Source: Gracilibacillus alcaliphilus (lineage in GTDB: Bacteria > Bacillota > Bacilli > Bacillales > Amphibacillaceae). From it: 64,000 bases of DNA. The position numbers and the translations under genes are program-made. The notes beneath the pieces were generated by a model. The model did not search any database and was not told the origin of the DNA. It worked only from the letters and a program-made list of their open reading frames with translations. Positions within the stretch are counted from its first letter, which is position 1. Each line of letters starts with the position of its first letter. The DNA is taken from assembly GCF_016909015.1 (NCBI RefSeq), contig NZ_JAFBFA010000002.1, positions 124,001-188,000 on the forward strand, given 5' to 3'. Of this stretch, positions 34,333 through 43,929 are shown piece after piece.

Positions 34333-35223
34333 ATGAAATGGAAAGTCCATCATGCAGAGGAAGGGCTGCTATTAAGAGATTATTTACGTCAAGTAAGACA
34401 CATTTCCCGTAGTGTATTAACTGCTGTGAAGTTTGATGGCGGCAAACTATTGGTAAATGAGGAAGAAGTTAATGTTCGTTATCGACTTGCAGAAGGTGAT
34501 TGGATTGAAGTAATTTTCCCGCCTGAAGAGCGAAGTGAACAACTGATCCCAAAACCAATACAGCTGGATATTGTATATGAAGATGACGATGTGCTTGTCT
34601 TACATAAACCAGCATATCTGGCTACTATGCCATCGCCCTATCATCCGGAAGGTACACTAGCTAATGGAATTATTCACTATTATGAGGAACATGACATTCC
34701 ATATACGGTACATGTTGTTACAAGACTGGATCGTGATACATCCGGCTTGTTGCTGGTAGCGAAACACCGTTATAGTCATTCGCTGTTGTTTCAGCAGCAA
34801 CAGCAGCACAAGGTAACAAGACACTATCAAGCGATCGTATCTGGGCATTTTTCCAATAAAAAAGGTACGCTAAACTCTCCTATTGATCGTGTGCCAGGTT
34901 CGATTATGCAAAGACAGGTAACAGAAACGGGTCAGGCAGCTGTTACCCATTATCAAGTGATTGCAGAGCTTACTCAGGTGTCATTGTTGGATATTCATCT
35001 AGAAACGGGCAGGACCCATCAAATACGGGTTCATATGTCAGCTGAAGGTCATCCGCTAATAGGCGACCAAATGTATGGAGGCGACACCGAACGGCTTACT
35101 CGACAAGCCTTACACTGCTGGCAGCTTGCCTTTTATCAGCCCATTACAGGTGAACCGCTATCGTTTCAACTTCCGCTGCCTGAGGATATGCAACAGGCAT
35201 GGGGAAATTATCAAGGTCATTAA
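34333..35223 (+). CDS. RluA/RluD family RNA pseudouridine synthase (YjbO)
   Basis: A 296-aa enzyme that converts uridine to pseudouridine in RNA. The N-terminal S4-like segment (VLTAVKFDGGKLLVNEEEV) is followed by the catalytic HVVTRLDRDTSGLLLVAK, where the Asp of RLDRDTSG is the nucleophile. GRTHQIRVHMSAEGHPLIGD, the RluA family motif, follows. It is the last gene of the relQ-nadK operon and closes with a terminator at 35314. The target RNA position is unknown. Confidence 0.93.
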   Translation: MKWKVHHAEEGLLLRDYLRQVRHISRSVLTAVKFDGGKLLVNEEEVNVRYRLAEGDWIEVIFPPEERSEQLIPKPIQLDIVYEDDDVLVLHKPAYLATMPSPYHPEGTLANGIIHYYEEHDIPYTVHVVTRLDRDTSGLLLVAKHRYSHSLLFQQQQQHKVTRHYQAIVSGHFSNKKGTLNSPIDRVPGSIMQRQVTETGQAAVTHYQVIAELTQVSLLDIHLETGRTHQIRVHMSAEGHPLIGDQMYGGDTERLTRQALHCWQLAFYQPITGEPLSFQLPLPEDMQQAWGNYQGH

Positions 35224-35235
35224 AAGGCCATAGTT

Positions 35236-35312
35236 TGCTTGAGGCTATCATCCGAGACTTCCATCAGAGCTTTTCATCCTCAACTAACGGTTAGCACTGT
35301 GATAAGTAAAAC
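35236..35312. repeat. Diverged relative of the 145-bp repeat
   Basis: Contains ATCATCCGAGACTTCCATCAGAGC, TCAACTAACGGTTAG and CACTGTGATAAGT blocks. These echo the TCCATCAG, CGGTCGTTAAC and CCTGATAAGTC parts of the array at 29780. Only partial matching is visible. Confidence 0.45.
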
Positions 35313-35313
35313 T

Positions 35314-35350
35314 CAAAAAGCTACCGATGTTCCAATCGATAGCTTTTTTT
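35314..35350 (+). terminator. Bidirectional terminator between yjbO and prpE
   Basis: The stem AAAGCTAcCGAT-gttcca-ATCGaTAGCTTT is followed by TTTTCG on the plus strand; on the minus strand it is followed by TTGAGTTTTAC. Confidence 0.9.
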
Positions 35351-35354
35351 CGTT

Positions 35355-36086
35355 CTATTGAAATTTTTCTTCAGTAAATGGCAGCCGGGAAGGTACATCG
35401 ACAATTTCTTTCTCTGGGAAACGGATGGCCGTTAATTTATTGCCAAACACACAGCCTGTATCAATATTGACCGTATGCTGTACAAAACGTGCTTCTAAGA
35501 CAGGAGTATGTCCGTAGACAATCCATTTATCACCTTGATATTCCTGAGCCCAATCTCTTCTTTCCGGACGACCGTCAGCTAGTTGTTTTCCGGTAATATC
35601 TCCATATAATACAAAGGTTTTTACCCTGCTGCCCGATTGGCCAATATATTTTTCCGGAATGCCTGCATGGGCTATCACAAGGTTAAGCGAATCAAAGCTC
35701 TGATACAATGGAGCTTGTTGATATAAGGTGAGCATCATTTGCCGCACTTGTTCTTGCTCGCTCTTTGGAAGTTGTTCCCACTCAGCAACAGTGGTTTCCA
35801 GCCCATGTTTGAGCTGGACCTTATTTCCCAAGAAAAAACGAAATAGCTTATTGCAATGATTGCCTGGCACATAATAGGCTTGTTTCTGTCTAATGACTAA
35901 ATCATACACCAATTTTATTACAGCAATGGAATGTGGGCCTCGATCAGTTAAATCACCGATAAAAGCGAGCTGTCTGCCTTCTGGATGAAGAAGCTGTTTA
36001 TCTTGCCATTGATAGCCGAGTATGTGCAGTAAGTCTTCCAGCTCTTGAAAACAGCCATGAATATCTCCAATGATATCTAATTTCAC
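35355..36086 (-). CDS. prpE: Bis(5'-nucleosyl)-tetraphosphatase PrpE
   Basis: A 243-aa calcineurin-like metallophosphoesterase. Motifs are DIIGDIHGCFQELE (GDIHG), FIGDLTDRGPHS (GD-DRG), VPGNHCNKLFRF (GNH), IAHAGIP and VYGHTPVLEA. Together they define the PPP family. PrpE of B. subtilis hydrolyses Ap4A-type dinucleotides and affects spore germination. It is on the opposite strand to the relQ operon and converges on it. Confidence 0.93.
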   Translation of the reverse strand: MKLDIIGDIHGCFQELEDLLHILGYQWQDKQLLHPEGRQLAFIGDLTDRGPHSIAVIKLVYDLVIRQKQAYYVPGNHCNKLFRFFLGNKVQLKHGLETTVAEWEQLPKSEQEQVRQMMLTLYQQAPLYQSFDSLNLVIAHAGIPEKYIGQSGSRVKTFVLYGDITGKQLADGRPERRDWAQEYQGDKWIVYGHTPVLEARFVQHTVNIDTGCVFGNKLTAIRFPEKEIVDVPSRLPFTEEKFQ

Positions 36087-36175
36087 CTTAAAAACCTCGA
36101 TTCCATAACTGCTGTGTCAATGCAACACAAGTCTGATGTTTTTCTAAAAATGCCTGCTTCTATAACAAAAGGACT

Positions 36176-37366
36176 TTAGGAATCTTCAAACATGTAGTCC
36201 TTAGTCCGGTAATAAACACTAAGGGCAATTCCAATCGCCAACATATATGTCATTATCGAGTTTCCTCCATAACTAATAAAAGGAAGCGGTAATCCTGTTA
36301 CTGGAAGTAATTGAATCAGCATGCCAATGTTTTGGAATACTTGATAGGTAAACAAACCGATAATACCGACAATCATGTAGGTAGCAAAAGGATCTTTACA
36401 GCGTAATGCAATATAAATCAATCGATAAATAAGTAAAAAGTAAATCAAAATAACTAAACTGGATCCGAAAAAGCCAAACTGTTCGGCGATAGCAGAGAAA
36501 ATAATATCAGTATGATATTCAGGGATACGGTAAGTCATTTCAAACCCGCCAATACCCTTACCTACTAACTGGCCGGAACCGATGGTGAGCATTGCGCGTA
36601 CGACTTGGTAGGCCCCGCCTTGGGCATGTTCATCCGGTATCAGCCAGCCTTGGAACCGGGATACAATATGTTCCATGCCATTATTGATTAAAAGTTGGTT
36701 GACTGCATCCGTGAAATTGAGATATAGGTAGATAGCGGTCATAAAACCTATCCCTAAGGTACCCACTATAACCAAAATAATACGCCATTTAATGCCGGAA
36801 ACTAAGATCATACAACCGGTAATGGCAGCTAAAACAAGTACAGCTCCATAATCGGGCTGCTGGGCAAGGAATGCCATTGGAATTAAGGCGATAATGACCA
36901 TTTTGGCTAACAGCCATAAATCCATCTTTATAGTGTGCTCCGGATATTTCTCATTATGTGTGGCCATAATATGGGCGAGAAAAATCAACAAAAACACCTT
37001 GATAAATTCTGCGGGCTGGAGGGTACCTATTACAGGAAATCGAAACCAGCCCCATGCCCCATTTACATTAGTAGCAATTCCTGGCGGGAAATGAAAATAC
37101 AGCATAACAAGTGACAGAACACCTAACCCATAAAGAACGATAGAAATCTGGCGTAATCTTTCATAATCGAACAACAACATACCTGCAGCAAGCATAGATC
37201 CGATGATATACCAGACAATCTGTTTGAGGTACATATTGTGATACAATGGACTTTGATTTAGATAAGGATTAAGTGTATACAAGATGAACACACTAATAAC
37301 TGCCAGGATGATGACAATTAATATTAAGGCATAATCAATTTTAGATTTATATTTTTGTTCAAGCAT
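36176..37366 (-). CDS. FtsW/RodA/SpoVE family cell-shape polymerase (RodA-like)
   Basis: This 396-aa SEDS protein has about ten membrane helices. Family signatures are GTLQPAEFIKVFLLIFLA, AQQPDYGAVLVL with the conserved Asp of SEDS glycosyltransferases, GIGGFEMTYRIPEYHTDIIFSAIAEQFGF and LPVTGLPLPFISYGGNS. SEDS proteins polymerise glycan strands with a partner class B penicillin-binding protein. None is adjacent, so whether this is RodA proper or a paralogue cannot be settled. Confidence 0.92.
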   Translation of the reverse strand: MLEQKYKSKIDYALILIVIILAVISVFILYTLNPYLNQSPLYHNMYLKQIVWYIIGSMLAAGMLLFDYERLRQISIVLYGLGVLSLVMLYFHFPPGIATNVNGAWGWFRFPVIGTLQPAEFIKVFLLIFLAHIMATHNEKYPEHTIKMDLWLLAKMVIIALIPMAFLAQQPDYGAVLVLAAITGCMILVSGIKWRIILVIVGTLGIGFMTAIYLYLNFTDAVNQLLINNGMEHIVSRFQGWLIPDEHAQGGAYQVVRAMLTIGSGQLVGKGIGGFEMTYRIPEYHTDIIFSAIAEQFGFFGSSLVILIYFLLIYRLIYIALRCKDPFATYMIVGIIGLFTYQVFQNIGMLIQLLPVTGLPLPFISYGGNSIMTYMLAIGIALSVYYRTKDYMFEDS

Positions 37367-37944
37367 AATGTATGATAACCTTTCTTTCTTGAAAAAATTA
37401 GACTATGTCTAGTATAGTTTAAAAATGGTTTTTTGAGAAATAAAATTGCTGATTTTTTATTTGCTGCCACTTTATATAAAAGGGGAAAAACCGACTTGAT
37501 TTATTATATAGCAACAAAATATGCCATGTTTCTTATTTTATCATTTAATTTTGCCAAGAGTGTGTAAATTCTACGTATTTTATAGAGACATGTGTTATTC
37601 TGTTTACAGCTTCTTATTTTGATTGAGTAATATCTGACAACCTTATTATAAAAGAAATGGACAGCGATACAAAACCGTTACTCAAATGAGCATCGTCTTT
37701 AATGGTTTGGCTTGTTTTTCTGTGCGAAATGGTGTGATTTGCACAGGATCATATAAAGGTTGTTTTCCCCAGTGTCACGGTTAACACTGGGGTGAAACAA
37801 GTAATAAAATGAAGGAAGCTAATCAAAGAATAGTAAAATCAAGTAAAACTTATCGGGGTGTCAGCCTCCAGACTTCTAGAAACTTCTCCAAGTATGGAAG
37901 AGAAAGGGTTGCACCGAGATAAACAAGAAATGGGGGTAGGAATA
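37367..37944 (+). promoter_or_regulatory. mgtE upstream region with long hairpin
   Basis: At 37759-37799 a long stem TTGTTTtCCCCAGTGT / ACACTGGGGtgAAACAA sits in the probable leader of mgtE. Its loop is CACGGTTA. It lacks a U-run, so it is not a standard terminator. The sequences expected of an M-box magnesium riboswitch were looked for and not seen. The rest is AT-rich without a supported gene. The mgtE frame is open back to 37858. Confidence 0.5.
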
Positions 37945-39309
37945 ATGGAACATTTGGAAAAGCAAGAAAGAATGGAAGTATGGGATAAGATTCAAGGGGC
38001 ACTAATGGAGGAACAGATTAGCCAATTTCGGGCAGAATTCTTAGCTTTACATCCATATGACCAAGCTAAGATTTTCGAAGAGCAGCCAGAAGATATACGT
38101 TTTTTAATATATTCCTATTTATCCCCGGAAGAAATGGCCGAGGTTATTGAGAATGTAGATAATGATCTGGTAACGACTTTTATTACAGAAATGGTACCAG
38201 CCTTTGCTGCCAAAGTATTGGAACATATGGCGATTGATGATGCAGTAGATATTCTTAACGAACTAGATACTAATAAATTGGCCAGCTTTTTAACGATAAT
38301 GGATCAAGAAGTGGCGGCAGAAATTAAGAAACTATTGCATTTTGAAGAAAAAACAGCCGGAAGTATTATGACCACAGAATATGTGGTTATTCATACACAA
38401 ATGACGGTGAAAGAAGCCATGCGTCATCTGCGAAAAGAAGCGCCTGAGGCAGAGACTATTTATTATATTTATGTCGTCGATTCTTATAAGAAGTTAGTAG
38501 GAGTAATCTCTCTGAGAGACTTGATCATTGCAGAAGGAAATTTAAAAATCAAAGAGGTTATGAGTGAGCGGGTCGTTTCCGTACAGGTGGGAGAAGACCA
38601 GGAAGATATCGCACAAATGATGCGTGACTATGACTTTCTTGCATTACCGGTCGTTGACTTTCAAAATCATTTATTAGGGATTATTACTGTCGATGATATT
38701 ATGGATGTTATGGAAGAAGAAGCAAGTGATGACTACTCAAAACTTGCTGGTATTTCGGATGTGGAAAGCAGCGGGGATACAGCTTTTTCATCGGCCAAGA
38801 AACGTCTGCCATGGCTTATTATTTTATTATTTCTTGGTATGGTAACAGCAAGTGTGATTGGACGGTTTGAGGCAACATTGGAACAAGTAGCGATTCTAGC
38901 GGTATTTATTCCATTAATTGCCGGTATGGCTGGTAACACAGGGACACAAGCCTTGGCGGTTGCAGTAAGAAGTATTTCAACTGGTGAAATGAATAAAAAA
39001 GGAAAGGCGTCTGTTATTTGGCAAGAGGCAAAAACGGGAATTATTACAGGTGTATCTTGTGGGGTAATCATTACGCTGTTGATTGCCTTCTGGTATAGTG
39101 ATTTTTTCTTAGGAGTATTGGTGGGAATTTCCATTATGGCGACCTTGCTGGTAGCAACTATTTCAGGTGCTGTCATTCCATTGATTATGCATCGCTTAAA
39201 GATTGACCCAGCTGTTGCCTCGGGGCCGTTTATTACCACTCTAAATGATTTAATTTCTATTTTTATTTATTTTGGACTAGCAACGGCTTTTATGCGTTTT
39301 TTAATCTAG
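37945..39309 (+). CDS. mgtE: Magnesium transporter MgtE
   Basis: This 454-aa Mg2+ channel has a cytosolic MgtE_N superhelical domain (residues about 20-130) and two CBS domains (MTTEYVVIHTQMTVKEAM and VMSERVVSVQVGEDQED). Five C-terminal helices include GMAGNTGTQALAVAVRS and LNDLISIFIYFGLA, where the pore Asp lies. The N and CBS domains close the channel when magnesium is high. ATG 37945 follows GGGGGTAGGA; longer forms from 37858 are possible but atypical. It sits 12 bases upstream of the antiporter gene, probably in one operon. Confidence 0.94.
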   Translation: MEHLEKQERMEVWDKIQGALMEEQISQFRAEFLALHPYDQAKIFEEQPEDIRFLIYSYLSPEEMAEVIENVDNDLVTTFITEMVPAFAAKVLEHMAIDDAVDILNELDTNKLASFLTIMDQEVAAEIKKLLHFEEKTAGSIMTTEYVVIHTQMTVKEAMRHLRKEAPEAETIYYIYVVDSYKKLVGVISLRDLIIAEGNLKIKEVMSERVVSVQVGEDQEDIAQMMRDYDFLALPVVDFQNHLLGIITVDDIMDVMEEEASDDYSKLAGISDVESSGDTAFSSAKKRLPWLIILLFLGMVTASVIGRFEATLEQVAILAVFIPLIAGMAGNTGTQALAVAVRSISTGEMNKKGKASVIWQEAKTGIITGVSCGVIITLLIAFWYSDFFLGVLVGISIMATLLVATISGAVIPLIMHRLKIDPAVASGPFITTLNDLISIFIYFGLATAFMRFLI

Positions 39310-39321
39310 ATAGAGAGAGGA

Positions 39322-41193
39322 ATGACGGAAGGTATGGAGCATGCTGAATCTGTCAGCTCACTATTAATAGTAGTAGTTGCAGCTTTTCTGACACCATTGA
39401 TTCTGCATCGACTAAAAATCAAATTTCTTCCCTTGGTGGTGGCTGAGATTATTATCGGTTTAATCATTGGTGTCAGCGGATTTAATTTAGTCGAACAAAG
39501 CAGTTGGTTGGAAACATTATCAACATTAGGATTTATCTTTTTAATGTTTTTAAGTGGTTTAGAAATAGATTTTTCTATTTTTTCGAGTAAAAAACAAAAA
39601 CGAAAGCTGAAACAAGGATCAGGCAACAAGCTGCCTAATCCTGTTGTTTTAGCTTCTCTAGTCTTTCTCGGTATTTTTATGCTGTCTTTTGCCTTATCCT
39701 ATGGATTAGTACTAGTTGGTTTGGTCGATAATGTATATCTAATGACACTTATCATTTCAACTATTTCTTTAGGTGTGGTTGTACCAACTTTAAAGGAAGC
39801 ACAGGCGATGCAGACAACTGTTGGTCAAACGATTTTGCTCATTGCGGTTATTGCCGACCTAGTGACGATGATCCTTTTAGCCGTTTTTGTTTCCTTTTAT
39901 AGTGAGGGGTCAGGCAACATGTGGCTGTTACTGATTTTATTTGTGGCAGGTATTTTATTATATTTCGTAGCAAACTATTTTCGAAAACAATCTTTTGTGG
40001 AAGCAATGTCTAAGGGAACGATTCAAATTGGGACTAGAGCCGTATTTACCTTGATTATGCTCTTAGTAGCTTTATCTGAATCGATCGGTGCTGAGAATAT
40101 CCTAGGGGCTTTCTTGGCTGGAGCCTTGGTCTCTCTATTATCACCAAAACAAGAACTTATTCAGAAGCTGGATAGTTTTGGCTATGGTTTTTTTATTCCG
40201 ATCTTTTTTGTAATGGTAGGGGCAGAACTTGATTTATGGGCACTCTTTAATGAACCTAGGGTATTATTGTTGATTCCGGTATTGTTTATTGCCTTATTAG
40301 TGTCTAAAGTCATTCCTGTTGCTATTCTGCGAAGGTGGTATGATACAAAAACAGTGATTGCAGCAAGTATGCTGCTTACTTCTACCTTATCGCTAGTCAT
40401 TGCGGCAGCAACAATAGGTGAGCGCTTAGCTATCATTACCACTGAAATGCATGGGGCACTCGTGCTGGTAGCAGTATTATCTTGTATTATTACACCGGTC
40501 TTCTTTAAAAAATACTATGTTAATCAAGAGGAGGCTGATCATCAGTTAAGTGTAGCCTTTATTGGATTGAACCAAGCGACAGTGCCGGTTCTGCGTGAAT
40601 TAGACAAGAAGGACTTTAAATCACATGTGTTCCATACCACATTAGAAAAAGTCGATACAGAATCACAGACGAATCCAATTTTTGATATTGCGGAGTTAGA
40701 TGATTATGACATGGCTACACTGGATAGCCATGGTGTATTTGAACATGATATTGTTGTAGCTACAACAGGGGATGAAGCGACCAACAAAGAGATTGCTGTT
40801 TATGCCAAACAAAAAGGTGTCGAACGAGTCATTGCCCGAATTGAAACCACGGTAGCTGAGAAGGAACTGCAAGAGATAGGTGTCGATGTTTTCTCTGTTT
40901 TACTGTCTACCAAGACCTTGTTGAAGGCATTGATTGAATCACCTAATGTAGCCAATATCTTTACACAGCAAGAAAGTGCATTATTTGAAATAAATATGAA
41001 TAATGGCAATTATGATGGAACGATACTTAGAGAGTTCCCATTTACCGGCGATGTGATCATGGTGCGCATCTTCCGAGGTAAGGATTCGATTGTGCCGCAT
41101 GGTGATACAGAATTAAGATTGCATGACCGCTTAATTGTTACTGGCTCACCGCAATATGCTGAAGAGTTGAGACAGTTGTTAGAACATGTATAA
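39322..41193 (+). CDS. CPA2/KefB-type monovalent cation:proton antiporter with TrkA-N domain (YjbQ)
   Basis: This 623-aa protein has about 12-13 membrane helices in residues 1-385. It includes PLVVAEIIIGLIIG, the FLMFLSGLEIDFSIF block and AENILGAFLAGALVSLL. A soluble RCK-type NAD-binding domain (VAFIGLNQATVPVLREL, VVATTGDEATNKEIAVYAKQ) and a C-terminal TrkA-C-like end follow. It exchanges K+ or Na+ for H+ and is likely gated by nucleotides. Start ATG 39322 overlaps closely with GAGAGAGG; ATG 39334 (MEHAESVSS) is an equally good choice. It follows mgtE. Confidence 0.9.
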   Translation: MTEGMEHAESVSSLLIVVVAAFLTPLILHRLKIKFLPLVVAEIIIGLIIGVSGFNLVEQSSWLETLSTLGFIFLMFLSGLEIDFSIFSSKKQKRKLKQGSGNKLPNPVVLASLVFLGIFMLSFALSYGLVLVGLVDNVYLMTLIISTISLGVVVPTLKEAQAMQTTVGQTILLIAVIADLVTMILLAVFVSFYSEGSGNMWLLLILFVAGILLYFVANYFRKQSFVEAMSKGTIQIGTRAVFTLIMLLVALSESIGAENILGAFLAGALVSLLSPKQELIQKLDSFGYGFFIPIFFVMVGAELDLWALFNEPRVLLLIPVLFIALLVSKVIPVAILRRWYDTKTVIAASMLLTSTLSLVIAAATIGERLAIITTEMHGALVLVAVLSCIITPVFFKKYYVNQEEADHQLSVAFIGLNQATVPVLRELDKKDFKSHVFHTTLEKVDTESQTNPIFDIAELDDYDMATLDSHGVFEHDIVVATTGDEATNKEIAVYAKQKGVERVIARIETTVAEKELQEIGVDVFSVLLSTKTLLKALIESPNVANIFTQQESALFEINMNNGNYDGTILREFPFTGDVIMVRIFRGKDSIVPHGDTELRLHDRLIVTGSPQYAEELRQLLEHV

Positions 41194-41258
41194 AGTATTT
41201 GCGAGCTGTTCAGCTTTTTTCTTATAGCTAATGGGGCAGGCAGTAATTGTATAAAAAA

Positions 41259-41301
41259 AGCAACCTTATACTCTTTATCAGGGTATAAGGGTTGTTGTTT
41301 G
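41259..41301 (+). terminator. Terminator after mgtE-antiporter operon
   Basis: The stem AGCAACCTTATAC / GTATAAGGgTTGTT has an 11-base loop and is followed by GTTTGT. Confidence 0.82.
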
Positions 41302-41390
41302 TGCCAAATTCAGCCTCCTTAGATATCCTCAAGCTAGACAGGCACAATGTAACAGTTCGCTGTGATATACTGGTCAAAAGGAGCATAGTC

Positions 41391-41831
41391 ATGAAAAAAA
41401 TTATTTTATTTGACGGTGTCTGTAATTTCTGTAATAGCAGTGTGCAATTTATTATTAAACGCGATCCAAAACAGCATTTTCAATTTGCAGCTATTCAAAG
41501 CGATGTTGGACAACAATTACTGGTAAACTATCAGATTCCAGATAATGTAGATAGTCTGCTATTAATAGAAGCAGATGACTATTATATTGAATCTACCGCT
41601 GCCTTACGAATTGCCCGTTCATTACATCGTTTATATCCCTTATGCGGTCTTTTTCTATGGATTCCCAGATTTATTCGGGACCCCATCTATCGCTGGATTG
41701 CTAAGAATCGGTATCGCTGGTTTGGTCAACAAGCACAATGTATGATTCCACGCCCTGAGGATCAGCGGCGATTCATCACCTCACAGCAAGCTGCGAAACA
41801 TTTACCTTTGGGAAACGAAGGCAAGAGGTGA
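41391..41831 (+). CDS. DCC family thiol-disulfide oxidoreductase-like protein (YuxK type)
   Basis: This 146-aa DUF393/DCC protein begins MKKIILFDGVCNFCNSSVQF, with the DxxCxxC signature at residues 8-14. FAAIQSDVGQQLL, ALRIARSLHRLYPLCGLFLWIP and a basic YRWIAKNRYRWFG stretch follow. The ribosome site AAAAGGAG lies eight bases upstream of ATG 41391; the longer open frame is not needed. A predicted thioredoxin-like fold gives a probable thiol-redox role. Confidence 0.9.
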   Translation: MKKIILFDGVCNFCNSSVQFIIKRDPKQHFQFAAIQSDVGQQLLVNYQIPDNVDSLLLIEADDYYIESTAALRIARSLHRLYPLCGLFLWIPRFIRDPIYRWIAKNRYRWFGQQAQCMIPRPEDQRRFITSQQAAKHLPLGNEGKR

Positions 41832-41853
41832 AACATAGATTTGCGCATATAAA

Positions 41854-41884
41854 ACCCCATTACCAAATGACCGGTAATGGGGGC
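41854..41884. terminator. Bidirectional terminator between DCC gene and BCCT transporter
   Basis: The stem CCCCATTACC-aaatga-CCGGTAATGGGG lies between converging genes; TTTTAT follows on the minus strand. Confidence 0.82.
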
Positions 41885-41901
41885 TATATCTCATGTTAAT
41901 T

Positions 41902-43464
41902 TTAATTTGAAAACTTTTCTTTTCGTGGTTGGCCCTTCCTTGACTGGCGTGACGACATTTTCTTCCCTTCTTCTTGGAATGCCTTTATTATCGATACAAT
42001 GATTAACAGCAGTATAATCGCAAATGGGAAGGCGGCAATGATAGAAGCGGTTTGCAATGCCATCAGTCCACCTTGCCATAATAGCACAGCTGCTGTTCCT
42101 GACTGTACAATACCCCAAATTAGCTTAATCTTAAAGTCGGGATTTAAATCTCCATTAGTTGTCTGCATCCCTAATACAAATGTTGCAGAATCGGCTGATG
42201 TAATAAAGAAAATCGCAATCAGTAAGACCGCCAATACCGATAAAATCATTGTAAATGGTGAATGTTCTAATAGAGCAAATAAAGCAGCTTCATTTCCGCC
42301 GGTTGCCATAGTACCGCTTATATCTATTCCTTGATTCATTTCTAAGGAAATAGCTGATCCGCCAAAGATACTAAACCAAAGCGTTCCAAAAACGGTCGGG
42401 ACTAATAATACCCCAATCACAAATTCGCGAACCGTACGCCCCCGTGAAACACGGGCAATAAACATACCTACAAACGGGGCCCAAGCTATCCACCAAGCCC
42501 AATAGAATATCGTCCAATCTTGTAACCAGCTCATATTGTCTTCATTAAACAGCGACATTCGAAAACTCATTTCTGGCAGGTTAGAGATATAACTTCCGAT
42601 CGTCGTTGTAAAGAAGTTCAAAATAAAGTTTGTTGGACCTGTAAAGAGTAAGAAAAACATTAAAACAATGGCAACCACAATATTGGTTGTACTAAGAATT
42701 TTGATTCCTCGATCTAACCCGCTAAGCGCAGAAGCCATATATAAAACTGTTACAATGGCGATAACAATCAACTGGAGGGTAACGGTGTTAGCCACTGAAC
42801 CAGAAACAAATTCAATCCCGCTTCCAATTTGTTGTGCGCCTAGCCCTAACGAAGTCGCCACACCAAATACAGTAGCGAAAACGGCAATTACATTAATTAA
42901 TGTACCCCAGCCGCCATTCATTTTGTCTCCAAATAATGGCTTCAAAGTGACACTTATTAAACCTGGTTCATCTTTACGAAATTGGAAATATGCTAGTGCA
43001 AGGGCTAATGTAGCATAAATCCCCCATGGATGAAAACCCCAATGGAAGAAACTGTACTGCATTGCTACTCGGGCTGCTTCTGCGTCATTAGCCACGTCAA
43101 ATGGCGGATTATGCAAGTGGGAAATAGGTTCTGCAGCTCCCCAGAATACAAGTCCAATCCCCATTCCGGCGCTAAACAGCATTCCAAACCATGTGAGGTA
43201 ATTATATTTTGGTTTATCTCCATCTTTACCTAGTACGATATTTCCATAACGTGAAAAGATTAAATAGATAGCAAATCCAAGAAATATGGTTGCTGCCATT
43301 AAATAAAACCATGAGAAGCGTGAGACTAGAAAACCTTGAACAATCGTAGTAATATTATCTAGGTTCCATGTTGGCCAAAAACTACTCGGAACAAGTCCCC
43401 ATATAATAAATAATAGACAGATGAAAAGAGAAATATAGAATACCTTTGTGCCTTTTTTAAGCAT
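41902..43464 (-). CDS. BCCT family glycine betaine/choline transporter
   Basis: A 520-aa sodium-coupled osmolyte importer of the betaine/carnitine/choline family with 12 predicted helices. It shows the typical GMLFSAGMGIGLVFWGAAEPISH, FFHWGFHPWGIY and WTIFYWAWWIAWAPFVGMFIARVSRGRT tracts, where the Trp-rich box binds the trimethylammonium group. A charged C-terminal tail may act as an osmosensor. It supports growth under high salt, in line with a halotolerant host. Which of OpuD, BetL or others it matches cannot be decided here. Confidence 0.94.
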   Translation of the reverse strand: MLKKGTKVFYISLFICLLFIIWGLVPSSFWPTWNLDNITTIVQGFLVSRFSWFYLMAATIFLGFAIYLIFSRYGNIVLGKDGDKPKYNYLTWFGMLFSAGMGIGLVFWGAAEPISHLHNPPFDVANDAEAARVAMQYSFFHWGFHPWGIYATLALALAYFQFRKDEPGLISVTLKPLFGDKMNGGWGTLINVIAVFATVFGVATSLGLGAQQIGSGIEFVSGSVANTVTLQLIVIAIVTVLYMASALSGLDRGIKILSTTNIVVAIVLMFFLLFTGPTNFILNFFTTTIGSYISNLPEMSFRMSLFNEDNMSWLQDWTIFYWAWWIAWAPFVGMFIARVSRGRTVREFVIGVLLVPTVFGTLWFSIFGGSAISLEMNQGIDISGTMATGGNEAALFALLEHSPFTMILSVLAVLLIAIFFITSADSATFVLGMQTTNGDLNPDFKIKLIWGIVQSGTAAVLLWQGGLMALQTASIIAAFPFAIILLLIIVSIIKAFQEEGKKMSSRQSRKGQPRKEKFSN

Positions 43465-43929
43465 TGAATCTTCCTTTCTAATCGGCTGTGATTATGTTAT
43501 TTGAGTATAAGTGCACAGTATACCTTACCCTTTTTATCAAAAGTTATTCGTCTTTTTAGTACAACGTTATGTATTCTAGCAAACTTTCAATAGGTAATTC
43601 AAGTGATAGAACTAGAGAAACACAGAGAAAAATAGGTCCTAACGGCGTGCTCATGCATGTTTAGGCACCCTGAAAATAAAATAAAAAAACGTTGGATTCT
43701 GACAAAATTCTCTTATTTAATCTTTTATGAGTGAGGCATGTTCATTCATTCTCTTTTTATAAAGACGTGATATTCCATTAATAAAATATCTTTTTTCTAA
43801 ATGCCCCTTGTAAAGAAAAAATCACTGGCTAATTATCATTTTATCATAGAATATGTATCCATAAACCTCTGTCCGTAAAAAAACGCCAGTGAGTAATCAT
43901 TCTCTCACTGACGGGAATTTCTCTAGCTA
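43465..43929. other. Intergenic region between the BCCT gene and cotZ
   Basis: No gene is supported. At 43891-43920 a stem GCCAGTGAG / CTCTCACTGAC can terminate the cotZ transcript on the minus strand. The rest is AT-rich and probably contains the BCCT promoter near 43480-43560. Confidence 0.45.

Noticed and set aside
37367..37857. M-box magnesium riboswitch before mgtE
   Set aside because: The expected conserved segments were not found; only an isolated hairpin is present.
38733..39239. 168-codon minus-strand frame antisense to mgtE, and similar long frames antisense to the BCCT and kinase genes
   Set aside because: They lie wholly inside confident genes and show codon-shadow composition without ribosome sites.
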